Assembly (NCBI RefSeq): GCF_000758705.1
Contig: NZ_CP009287.1
Span: 992,001-1,056,000 of the forward strand
Reading direction: 5' to 3'
Source of the DNA: Paenibacillus graminis
GTDB lineage: Bacteria > Bacillota > Bacilli > Paenibacillales > Paenibacillaceae
DNA length: 64,000 nt
The notes beneath the pieces are model-generated. The model was not told the DNA's origin, made no database searches, and worked only from the letters and a program-made list of their open reading frames with translations. Below are positions 53,764-61,375 of the stretch, in pieces (positions within the stretch are counted from its first letter, which is position 1; each line of letters starts with the position of its first letter). Made by a program: the position numbers and the translations under genes.

Positions 53764-54591
53764 TCATTCCTGGCTTGACTGTGTCTGATCCGGGGAGGCT
53801 TGATAGAGGGCCAGCGCCTTCAACGCGGATTCCCGCATCCGTTTTTTTAGCCAGCTCCCTTCCACGATCTTTACCCGTTTGCCCAAAAAGCGCATTTTGG
53901 ACAGGACATATTCCCCTTCATTGCCCAGATAGGTTAAGGAGATGGAATAGCTGTCCTTCTCCTCGTCATACCGGACCTCCTTCTCAAAGCAGGAGAAGGC
54001 GTAGAGAATCCGCGACAATTCCTTGTTGTAGCCCGGAAGAATTTCAATTACGGCGCACTGTCTGCGGCTTTCCAGGATTCGCTGAATCTCGGCTTGAGTC
54101 GTGCGGACAAGCTCGGGAGAGGCAGGGATTTCGCATACTGCTGCTATTTTTTGGAGACGGATGCTCATGAAGTCCCGGCGTGTCCAGCTGTACCACAGCA
54201 GATACCATTCCCTTTTGACCATGGAATATTCGAGGCGGTAGGGGAGACCGGACTGCTCCGGCCCGGGTTGCCCGTTGTTCAGACCCATGCTCACCTGAAT
54301 GCCCTGGTGGTTCTGAATACTGCGGCGCAGCACGCGTACCAGCGGATGATAGACCTGTACCTCCTGGGTCGAACCTTTATGGATCAAATCCCCGGCAAGG
54401 TTCAGCGGAGCCTCCTGCGCCAAAAGCGTCTGCAGCTTCTCAAGCGTCACTCCGGAAAAGGCAGCGGCCGCAGACGGATGGCCCAGCATCAGCTTCAGCC
54501 AGGAGCGTTCATGCGAAGTGGAGAGAAAAACTCCGGTGTCCTCCATACGGGAGGTGACGCGGTAATTAAAGATTTTTTCAAAAGGGTTCAT
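53764..54591 (-). CDS. WYL-domain regulator, second of pair
   Basis: A 275-residue protein. Its central WYL segment is YRLEYSMVKREWYLLWYSWT followed by RRDFMSIRLQKIAAV. An N-terminal helical part lacks the clear winged helix of its partner. It overlaps the upstream WYL gene by 14 bases, so the two are made together and may form a heteromeric sensor. WYL domains sense nucleotides or nucleic acids in several defence and RNA-repair loci. Its position beside Ro60 and Y RNA-like genes suggests control of that system; this is inference. Confidence 0.85.
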   Translation of the reverse strand: MNPFEKIFNYRVTSRMEDTGVFLSTSHERSWLKLMLGHPSAAAAFSGVTLEKLQTLLAQEAPLNLAGDLIHKGSTQEVQVYHPLVRVLRRSIQNHQGIQVSMGLNNGQPGPEQSGLPYRLEYSMVKREWYLLWYSWTRRDFMSIRLQKIAAVCEIPASPELVRTTQAEIQRILESRRQCAVIEILPGYNKELSRILYAFSCFEKEVRYDEEKDSYSISLTYLGNEGEYVLSKMRFLGKRVKIVEGSWLKKRMRESALKALALYQASPDQTQSSQE

Positions 54592-55900
54592 AATAGTCCA
54601 GAATCTCCTTCCATTCGGCCATCAGCTCCTCCCGGAGCTGTCTTGGAGCAAGCACTTCACAGCTTGAGCCAAAGCTGCGCAGCCAGGGCTTGATTTCTGT
54701 CGTTCCGTTCACAGTGATTTCATAGATGAAAAAGTGCGGAGCTTCCTCCGTAATTGTCCCCCACTGTCCTTGCAGCAGCACACGCTCCTTCACAAAATTA
54801 CGGGTAGTACTGCTGCGCTGCGGATTCAGGAATTTGGCCCGGACCGTAACGGGGCGCCCGGTGTCGATTAGCCAGCTGGTGGAGATTTTTTGCTCCAGAG
54901 CAGATTTTTCGGCCAAGAATAACTCCCCGGAGACGGCTTCGCCTTCCTCAATCTGCATCATGCCTTCCAGCCGGTATTTGCGGATACCCTGGTGTTTGCT
55001 GTGGGTGAGTAAATACCATCTGCCGTACTGGTGATCGTAGACGATCTTAAGCGGCAGCGCCGTCTCGGTCCGGCCGCTGGATTCACGCTCGAAGAGCGGA
55101 TTGGTGTTTTGGGAGGCATAGCTGGTGCTGGCTTTTGGTGAAAAGTAGAGAAACTGAATTTTGCGTCGGCCTCTGATCGCTGAGAGCAGCACAGACAAGT
55201 GGGCTTCATCCAGAATTCTGGAATAATAATGGTACTTATATAAAAAAGGCTCGATCGCCTGCTTTTTTTCATCCTGCCGGACCAGCTCTTTTTTCAGACT
55301 GTCGCGCAGCAAATAGCCTTGTACAGAGGGCAACTGGGTATTGGCCATAATATCCACGAAGTCGAAGAGATCCAGCAGCTCTTCCCTGGATAATTGCCTA
55401 ACCAGATCATTGTTGAGCCGGTAGCGGTAAGGGCGCGGGCCTGCCCCTTTGACAACCGCCCCTACTTCCTCCAAATATTTCAGATCGCTGCGGATTGTTT
55501 TTTCATCGGGAAAAGCGCTGTCCAGGTCCAGGCCGCTGCAGCAAATGTCCAGCAGATCTTTCATGGTCAGCTCTTGATTGTCGCTCAGGGCGGCAAGAAT
55601 CCGTGAGATTCTCAGACTTTCGGTTTCCTTGAGCGACTTGGCCTGAAACAGAAACAGCAGCAGAGGATCGGCGGATTCATAGTAATTAGACCGGAACGCA
55701 TCGGTGAAGACCTGGCCTTGCGCTTCCGGCGGCTGTTCCAGCAGAGTGTTAGCAACTTCCTTCAGCTTCTTCAGGGTTTTATCGAAGGTATGGACCGAGA
55801 TGCCGAGACGTTCGGCAAACTGCTGGCGGCTGTAAGCACCGCTGGTCAATACCAGCATCCGCAGAAACTGGATTTCCTTATCAAAGCTTTCCTTGGCCAT
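54578..55900 (-). CDS. WYL-domain transcriptional regulator with winged helix
   Basis: A 440-residue regulator. N-terminal helix-turn-helix: SRQQFAERLGISVHTFDKTLKKL, with a second helical domain (TIRSDLKYLEEVGAVVKGAG). The WYL domain (residues ~215-345) contains VLLSAIRGRRKIQFLYFSP and LKIVYDHQYGRWYLLTHSKH, and the C-terminal WCX extension follows. GGAGG lies 7 bases before the ATG. It diverges from the Y-RNA/Ro60 region, with starts separated by about 580 bases that hold structured RNA. A palindrome lies just upstream. Confidence 0.9.
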   Translation of the reverse strand: MAKESFDKEIQFLRMLVLTSGAYSRQQFAERLGISVHTFDKTLKKLKEVANTLLEQPPEAQGQVFTDAFRSNYYESADPLLLFLFQAKSLKETESLRISRILAALSDNQELTMKDLLDICCSGLDLDSAFPDEKTIRSDLKYLEEVGAVVKGAGPRPYRYRLNNDLVRQLSREELLDLFDFVDIMANTQLPSVQGYLLRDSLKKELVRQDEKKQAIEPFLYKYHYYSRILDEAHLSVLLSAIRGRRKIQFLYFSPKASTSYASQNTNPLFERESSGRTETALPLKIVYDHQYGRWYLLTHSKHQGIRKYRLEGMMQIEEGEAVSGELFLAEKSALEQKISTSWLIDTGRPVTVRAKFLNPQRSSTTRNFVKERVLLQGQWGTITEEAPHFFIYEITVNGTTEIKPWLRSFGSSCEVLAPRQLREELMAEWKEILDYYEPF

Positions 55901-55920
55901 GGCAGCCTCCGATCTTACGT

Positions 55921-55941
55921 AATAGACAACTAACTTCTATT
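55921..55941. promoter_or_regulatory. Candidate WYL operator palindrome
   Basis: AATAGA-N9-TCTATT, perfect 6-bp half-sites, 20 bases upstream of the first WYL gene start. Position and symmetry fit an autoregulatory site. Confidence 0.45.
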
Positions 55942-56082
55942 GTACCAGCGGTGGCAAATGGAGAAAATGGAGAAGTTTCTCTTTGATCGTAATACTTACA
56001 CCATGTTCGCCGGGAAGGAAATAAGCGAAGATGGATACAAGAAAGCCGAAGCTGCAAAGCGGAGCTGACTTGAAAAGATTCT

Positions 56083-56208
56083 CCGAGGCGCACGGACGGG
56101 GTACTTCGCCTTCTAAGCGACCTGTCGCTGGTTCGACTCCAGCTTCCTTCAAGAAGGAATAGCTCAGTGGTAGAGCAGTCTGTGCCTGTCCAATCTTGTT
56201 TTCCTCGG
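56083..56208 (+). ncRNA. yrlA: YrlA-like Y RNA with permuted tRNA-like module
   Basis: A structured RNA of about 126 bases. The closing stem is CCGAGG (56083) with CCTCGG (56203). A second stem is GGACGGG (56094) with CCTGTCC (56185). Inside, in order: a hairpin with a seven-base anticodon-like loop CTTCTAA (TCGC/GCGA, 56106-56120), a T arm GCTGG-TTCGACT-CCAGC (56127-56143), an acceptor stem TTCCTTC/GAAGGAA closed by AA, TA, and a D arm GCTC-AGTGGTA-GAGC (56162-56176). This is a tRNA rearranged so that the break falls between D arm and anticodon arm. Bacterial YrlA RNAs carry such tRNA mimics and bind Ro60. No CCA end or mature tRNA gene is present. Confidence 0.78.
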
Positions 56209-56222
56209 TTGATTAAGCTATA

Positions 56223-56326
56223 CGCAAGGCGAGGCGTCTGAAAGGGATCCTTCGACTATTAAGGGAATAGAAGTGACGGTGCCTGCGGCACTGACAGGCC
56301 TTTTCAACCCTATTCCTCGCTTTGTG
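56223..56326 (+). ncRNA. Second Y-RNA-like structured unit
   Basis: A 12-bp closing stem, CGCAAGGCGAGG (56223-56234) with CCTCGCTTTGTG (56315-56326), includes two G-U pairs. Inside are a 7-bp hairpin around GTGCC-TGC-GGCAC (56277-56293) and an AATAG/CTATT helix. The GAGGCG and TTCCTC core next to the stem is shared with the units on both sides. A T-loop-like TTCGACT occurs without a matching stem; no D arm is seen. I read it as a diverged Y RNA copy. It could also be a linker of one longer RNA. Confidence 0.55.
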
Positions 56327-56337
56327 CAAACCATCAG

Positions 56338-56454
56338 GCCGGTGAGGCGCCGGGTCGGGTTACTTCACACTCCAACGTGACCAAATGAACTACCCTGGGC
56401 AATACGGCAGGTTCGACTCCTGCAAGACACCTGTCCCACCTTTTCCTCACCGGC
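56338..56454 (+). ncRNA. Third Y-RNA-like unit, in rsr leader
   Basis: A perfect 10-bp closing stem GCCGGTGAGG (56338-56347) with CCTCACCGGC (56445-56454). GGGTCGGGT (56352) pairs with ACCTGTCCC (56429) with one mismatch. A TCAC/GTGA hairpin follows (56365-56380), homologous to the anticodon-like hairpin of the first unit with changed but still paired bases. A canonical T arm GCAGG-TTCGACT-CCTGC lies at 56407-56423. No D arm or acceptor is present. The unit ends 23 bases before the Ro60 start codon, so it may be cut from the leader or regulate it. Confidence 0.65.
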
Positions 56455-56477
56455 ATTGAATTTAGGAGGTTATGAAT

Positions 56478-57971
56478 ATGAGCTTTGCTTCCAAGCTGTT
56501 TAGTTCCAAGAAACCAAATGCCCGGAACCAGGAAGGATATCCTGCTTATACGCGTTCTGTGGAAGAGCAGTATCTGCAGATGCTTTTGACTAACACAATG
56601 CATAACACGTTCTATGCGGACCAGCAGGAGCTTCTAGATAATGCGGCGGAGCTGCATGAGCAAATGGCTCTTGAACAGCCGGAGTTTATGGCTAAAGCGC
56701 TGGTCTATGCCCGCAGCGAAGGGTTCATGCGGCTGCAGCCGCTGTTCGGGCTGGCGGTGCTGTCCGGTACCCGTCCGGATTTGTTCGCCAGAGTCTTCAT
56801 GAAGGTTGTGCAAATCCCGTCAGACCTGTCCGATTTCCTGACGATCCTGCAGGGATTGGGACGTGGGGAGGGCGGCCGGGCGGTGAAGCGGCAGGTCAGC
56901 CTGTTCCTGGCGGGAATCAGCGAATACTGGGCGCTGAAATACAATGGCCGCGGCCGTGGCTACAGTCTCGGCGACGCCATTGCCACGGCTCATCCGAAGC
57001 CGGCCGATCTCAAACAGCAGGCCTTGTACCGTTACCTGCGCGGCCAGGAGGCTAATTTGGGGCTTCTGCCCCAGGTAGAAGCCATGGAGAAGCTGAAGCA
57101 GGCCGGGTCTGCCGAGGAGCAGATCGCCTGGATCGAGCGGGGCAAGCTTCCTTACTCAGCCGTAACGGGGGCGATCAAACCTTCACAGGAAGTCTGGAAT
57201 GCCATCCTGTATCAGATGCCGACATTTGCGCTGCTCCGCCATTTGAATACGCTCTTGCGGTCCGGCGTGCTTGCAGACCAGAAGAACTTGGATTATGTTG
57301 TGGGCAGGCTGGTGGACCAGGATGCACTGCGCAAGGCAAGAATTTTGCCTTTCCGCTTTGCCACGGCGTTCCGTCAGGTCAACGAGCCCGAGCTTCGGGA
57401 TGCGCTGAGGGAAGCTGTTGACCTGACTTTTGATAACCTGCCGGACATGGGCGGACGAACCGCGATATTTCTCGATATTTCCGGCTCGATGCAGGGAGAG
57501 TACTTGGAGATTGGTTCGGTATTTGCTCTGGCTCTGTATAAGAAAACCCAAGGGAAGTCGCTGTTCTGGCTCTTCGACACCGCCGTTGCGGATGCCAAGC
57601 CTTCCCGGCGGGACAGCATTCTGGGACAGGCGGAACAGATCCATGCCCGTGGAGGAACCGATACCGGTGCGCCGGTCCGCAAGCTGCTGGAGCAGCGCAC
57701 GAAGGTGGATCAGATCATCATCATCACCGATGAGCAGCAGAACAGCGGAAGCCCGTTCTATCAACAGCTCAAACTGTACCGCAAGAGGTTGAATCCCGAT
57801 GTTAAGGCATTCGTCGTCGATATCGCACCTTACCGTCATGCCATGGTGCCTGAGCAGGATGAGCAGACCTATTATGTCTATGGCTGGAGTGACACAGTGT
57901 TATCCTATATCGCCCGGTCAGTGCAAGGATATGGGTCAATGACAGAGCGGGTGGCGGCGATGGAGATATAA
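56478..57971 (+). CDS. rsr: Ro60 homologue (TROVE-vWA, Rsr)
   Basis: A 497-residue ring-shaped RNA-binding protein of the Ro60 family. It has a TROVE HEAT-repeat domain (about 20-320, with EEQYLQMLLTNTMHNTFYAD, EQPEFMAKALVYARSEGFMR and a vWA-adjacent DLTFDNLPDMGGRTA) and a von Willebrand A domain with the metal site DISGSMQG near residue 330 and GGTDTGAPV. Ro60 proteins bind misfolded RNA ends and Y RNAs, which gate access or tether a nuclease such as PNPase. AGGAGG at 56464 lies 8 bases before the ATG at 56478; the ATG at 56472 is too close. No rtcB or rtcA gene is in the window. The gene is directly downstream of the RNA units. Confidence 0.92.
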   Translation: MSFASKLFSSKKPNARNQEGYPAYTRSVEEQYLQMLLTNTMHNTFYADQQELLDNAAELHEQMALEQPEFMAKALVYARSEGFMRLQPLFGLAVLSGTRPDLFARVFMKVVQIPSDLSDFLTILQGLGRGEGGRAVKRQVSLFLAGISEYWALKYNGRGRGYSLGDAIATAHPKPADLKQQALYRYLRGQEANLGLLPQVEAMEKLKQAGSAEEQIAWIERGKLPYSAVTGAIKPSQEVWNAILYQMPTFALLRHLNTLLRSGVLADQKNLDYVVGRLVDQDALRKARILPFRFATAFRQVNEPELRDALREAVDLTFDNLPDMGGRTAIFLDISGSMQGEYLEIGSVFALALYKKTQGKSLFWLFDTAVADAKPSRRDSILGQAEQIHARGGTDTGAPVRKLLEQRTKVDQIIIITDEQQNSGSPFYQQLKLYRKRLNPDVKAFVVDIAPYRHAMVPEQDEQTYYVYGWSDTVLSYIARSVQGYGSMTERVAAMEI

Positions 57972-57983
57972 AGTAAGGCTGTA

Positions 57984-58018
57984 AGCGTTGGAAGAGCAAA
58001 CCGCTCCTCCGGCGTTTT
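57984..58018 (+). terminator. Terminator after rsr
   Basis: An imperfect hairpin, GGAAGAGC with GCTCCTCC (one mismatch), extended by GCG/CGGCGT pairing, followed by TTTTTT. Confidence 0.6.
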
Positions 58019-58025
58019 TTGTTAT

Positions 58026-58700
58026 TCAGGAAATTATGATTTCCCTTTCTTGTGGATAAGATGTGTATAAAGTTGGGGATAAGTAGACGGGAATTCGGCG
58101 GATTCAGCCAAAAGGGTGGAAATCAGCCGGATTCGATAGCCTTTTCCAACTAGTGCTTGCGAAAGAAGCAGGTGAGCAGTGCTAGTTGGAAAAAGGGAAC
58201 TTATTTTCTCCCAAAAATCAACCATTGTAAGGCTGAAGTGGAAAAAGGAAACTTAATAGGGTCATATTACTTCGTCAGGAGCGAAATGAGCTCAATTAGT
58301 TACCCTTTTTCCACTTGGAATTGCCGAAGGATTCATAAAGGGTTCTCCAGGCAACGCTAAACTGAAGTCTATCCAGTCAAGGACGGCATAGCCGGTGTGT
58401 TCAAATATAAGAATTTATATGTTTCCCGCTATAAATTATCTTCTATTTCTCGCTGAAACGGATACTACCGTCCTTATAAGGAAGGCGTTAGCCGTTTCCG
58501 CTTGTTTGTCTTTTTTAGATGGGGTGAAAGCCTTAATCTTTAATTTGTACAGTAAACCTTTAGATTTCACCCTGTTTACACATCTGGCCTTACCTTATTG
58601 TTGAAATAGAATGATGAACGTAGGAGTAACAAGATAGCGAGGAAAACTCAACTTCACATATAAACTATTTGGCCTGACGTATCTAACCCATGTCCAGAGT
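58026..58700. other. Intergenic region with DnaA-box-like sites and inverted repeats
   Basis: No gene was seen. TGTGGATAA (58051), TGTGTATAA (58062) and TGGGGATAA (58074) are one consensus and two near-consensus DnaA boxes in the same direction. GGAAAAAGGGAACTTA (about 58185), a second copy (58242) and an inverted copy (58300) follow. A palindromic block GAAACGG...CCGTTTC lies at about 58455-58501. Confidence 0.5.
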
Positions 58701-58709
58701 GAACTGAAT

Positions 58710-59201
58710 AACGGCAGAAATACCGTTGTTGGGCGCGCCGCGGCCAGAACTGGCGGAAACAACGGCAGAAGTGCCGTTGTTGGACGCACCGTGGCCGGAA
58801 CTGGCGGAAACAACGGCAGAAGTGCCGTTGTTGGGCGCGCCGCGGCCGGAACTGGCGGAAACAACGGCAGAAATACCGTTGTTGGACGCGCCGCGGCCGG
58901 AGTTGGCGGAAACAACGGCAGAAGTGCCGTTGTTGGACGCGCCGCGGCCGGAGTTGGCGGAAACAACGGCAGAAGTGCCGTTGTTGGGCGCACCGTGGCC
59001 GGAACTGGCGGAAACAACGGTAGAAATACCGTTGTTGGACGCACCGTGGCCGGAACTGGCGGAAACAACGGTAGAAATACCGTTGTTGGGCGCACCGCGG
59101 CCGGAGTTGGCGGAAACAACGGCAGAAATACCGTTGTTGGACGCGCCGCGGCCGGAGTTGGCGGAAACAACGGCAGAAGTGCCGTTGTTGGGCGCACCAT
59201 A
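58710..59201. repeat. 51-bp tandem repeat array, 9.6 copies, with conserved hairpins
   Basis: Nine full 51-bp units begin at 58710 and every 51 bases thereafter; a tenth is cut at 59169-59201. Each unit holds a 10-bp inverted repeat (AACAACGGCA / TGCCGTTGTT around GAAG) followed by GGGCGC- or GGACGC-, GCGGCC- and CTGGCGG-type GC-rich sequence. Five units have GGCA/TGCC arms, three have GGCA/TACC, and two have GGTA/TACC. The length divides by 3, so several frames stay open, but no start with ribosome site or domain supports a protein. Confidence 0.92.
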
Positions 59202-59461
59202 GCCTCCCGCCCTAGGCCTTCTCCTGGCCCCGGGCCTCTTTTATTCTTTAAGGCCAGGACTTTTCCGGAGTCTGAACAACCTGTGGTCTGTCCGAAAGAG
59301 CCGATTCTCCGGGCAGGCTGTATTTTTCATAAGCAGACCTTTGTTCCGGCATAAGCCCCCGAAGTCGCGTCAACCATGGTCTTACTATTATCAATGATCT
59401 TACTATCTGAATGAACAGACGCCGTCCTTGTACAAGAACAGCCCAGCCGGTTCTTCCTGCG

Positions 59462-59470
59462 TGATATAAT
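59462..59470 (+). promoter_or_regulatory. Extended -10 promoter of yesM-like gene
   Basis: TGATATAAT fits the TGnTATAAT extended -10 pattern, about 80 bases before the kinase start; no good -35 was found. Confidence 0.5.
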
Positions 59471-59548
59471 GTGGCAATCTGGTAAAATATAAGGCTGAAG
59501 TGTTGCAATTGAAACACGAGGCTGCATGAGTAGGAGGTTAGGGACATC

Positions 59549-61375
59549 ATGCTGTTCCCGGGGAAATGGTACAAGAAACATTTTAAGAACAATCTGTTTA
59601 TGAAGATCATCCTGACTTTCTCCATTATAGCTGTGGTTACTACAATTACGTTCTCCTATCTGATGTTCCTGCTGATGTCGCAATCCGTTGTACAAAGACA
59701 GCTGGAAATCCAGAAACGGACTGTGGAGAGCGTGAATGACTATATGCAGCGTAAATACGATGCTGTGCAGACGATGATGCGCGATGTGTACCGGGACAGC
59801 GAACTCACGGCTAATACATCCTACCTGCTGGAGCATCCCTATCAGGATTATGTCACCTACCGGCTCGACCGGTATCTCCATGAGAGCAGCGCCACCACGG
59901 ACAGCGTACAGTTTTTCCGCAACCAGATGGAGGATGATCCCGATATCCGCAGGCTGCTGCTCTACAGCTCTGCCAAACAGCAGCTGTACGTATTCAATGA
60001 CCGGGAGAATTTCAATATTATCTCCACCAACGCGGCGCATTCCCTGGTGCCGGATGCTTTGTACCTGGAGGAAGCCAGCAGTGTGACGCTGCCGAATATC
60101 TGGGTCCGCAAAACCATATCCCTCGCAGATTCCCCCATGTTTTCCGTCCGTGTGCCTATCAATGATAAGCAGTCATTGCGTAATATCGGCCAACTGCTGG
60201 TCTTCTACGACGCAGATCATATCTGGGAGAGCATAGGGGATTACAAGGATGATTTCAAAGGCGATATTATCGTGCTGTCGGCGGACAATGATGTATTGTT
60301 TGACAGCTCAGGGACCTTTTATGGCAAGAAATATCCATATCCTGAACAGATCCAAGCCATCTATGCGGATGGTGAGAAGGTGAACGGCATGCTGATTACG
60401 AAGCTGACGCATACCCAAGGCGGTTTTACCGTGCTCAGTGCGGTGCCGGAGCGGGAGCTCGCCGCAACTTACAGAGGTCTGCGCAACATGATTGTTACCA
60501 TTTGCCTGATCTGCATTCTGTTCGCAGTGATCACCCCGTCGCTGTTCATCAGCAATTTTGCCACCCGGGCGCATAATATTATCCGCTTTACCCGCAAGGT
60601 GAAGAACGGGGATCTCGATGCCCGTATCGCCGATGTGAAGGAGGATGAGCTGGGCCAGATCTCCAAAAGCTTCAACGATATGCTGGACGAGCTGAACCTG
60701 TACATCGACAGGGTGTTTAAGGCGGAGATCAAACAGAAGCACAGTGAGATTTCGGCGCTTGAAGCCAGGGTCAATCCGCATTTTCTCTACAATACGCTGG
60801 AAGTCATCCGCATGCGCGCTATTTCACAGGGGGCGGCGGATGTCGGAGAGATGATCTACAGCTTATCCGTTTTATTCAAAAGCTATGTCCATCCCAAGGC
60901 GAAGCACACCATGAAAGACGAGCTGGAAGCCTGCCGGCTGTATCTGGAGCTGTTCCGCATCCGGTATAAGGACAAGTTTTCTTATGAGCTGCACTGCCCC
61001 AAGGAGCTGGAAGGACGGGTTGTACTAAAAATGTCGCTGCAGCCCATCGTGGAGAATTATATTCTTCATGGTATGCGGACAGACCGCAGCGATAACCATA
61101 TCTCGATTCTTCTGGCTAAGGAAAATGTGATTCTGCGGGCCGTGGTTACCGATAATGGCCGCGGCATCAAGCAGGAGCGGCTGGAGCAGATTCAGCACGA
61201 TCTGCTGGATAAGGACAGCTCATCGCAGTCTTTTGGCCTGCGGAGCATTAATGAGCGGATGAAGCTGCTGTATGGGGAACCGCATGGTTTAGCGGTCGAT
61301 AGTGAAGAAGGCAAGGGTACGACTGTGACTGTAAGTTTCCCTGATCTGGGTGAGGAGGAGCCAACCTATGTATAA
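59549..61375 (+). CDS. YesM-type sensor histidine kinase
   Basis: A 608-residue kinase of the His_kinase (LytS/YesM) group. A first membrane helix lies at ~18-42, an extracytoplasmic dCache-like sensor at ~45-295, a second helix at ~300-322, and a HAMP domain. The phospho-His is in ALEARVNPHFLYNTLEVIRM near residue 411. The ATPase domain has MSLQPIVENYILHGM, DNGRGIKQERL and SFGLRSINERMKLLYGE. It senses an extracellular signal, in relatives usually a sugar or plant-derived oligosaccharide, and passes phosphate to the coupled regulator. TAGGAGG lies upstream of the ATG. The stop overlaps the next gene by 8 bases. Confidence 0.93.
   Translation: MLFPGKWYKKHFKNNLFMKIILTFSIIAVVTTITFSYLMFLLMSQSVVQRQLEIQKRTVESVNDYMQRKYDAVQTMMRDVYRDSELTANTSYLLEHPYQDYVTYRLDRYLHESSATTDSVQFFRNQMEDDPDIRRLLLYSSAKQQLYVFNDRENFNIISTNAAHSLVPDALYLEEASSVTLPNIWVRKTISLADSPMFSVRVPINDKQSLRNIGQLLVFYDADHIWESIGDYKDDFKGDIIVLSADNDVLFDSSGTFYGKKYPYPEQIQAIYADGEKVNGMLITKLTHTQGGFTVLSAVPERELAATYRGLRNMIVTICLICILFAVITPSLFISNFATRAHNIIRFTRKVKNGDLDARIADVKEDELGQISKSFNDMLDELNLYIDRVFKAEIKQKHSEISALEARVNPHFLYNTLEVIRMRAISQGAADVGEMIYSLSVLFKSYVHPKAKHTMKDELEACRLYLELFRIRYKDKFSYELHCPKELEGRVVLKMSLQPIVENYILHGMRTDRSDNHISILLAKENVILRAVVTDNGRGIKQERLEQIQHDLLDKDSSSQSFGLRSINERMKLLYGEPHGLAVDSEEGKGTTVTVSFPDLGEEEPTYV

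Noticed and set aside
55937..56152. Minus-strand frame with residues typical of tRNA-antisense ORFs (MKEAGVEPATGR...)
   Set aside because: It is only the reverse complement of the T-arm and surrounding Y RNA; no ribosome site or domain.
56101..56190. Ordinary tRNA gene suggested by perfect D and T arms
   Set aside because: The T arm precedes the D arm and the acceptor strands are joined by a short loop, so it cannot mature as a normal tRNA; it fits a tRNA-like module.
58595..59354. Three long open frames across the 51-bp array, on both strands
   Set aside because: 51 is a multiple of 3, so a stop-free unit keeps frames open; products are pure 17-residue repeats without ribosome sites.
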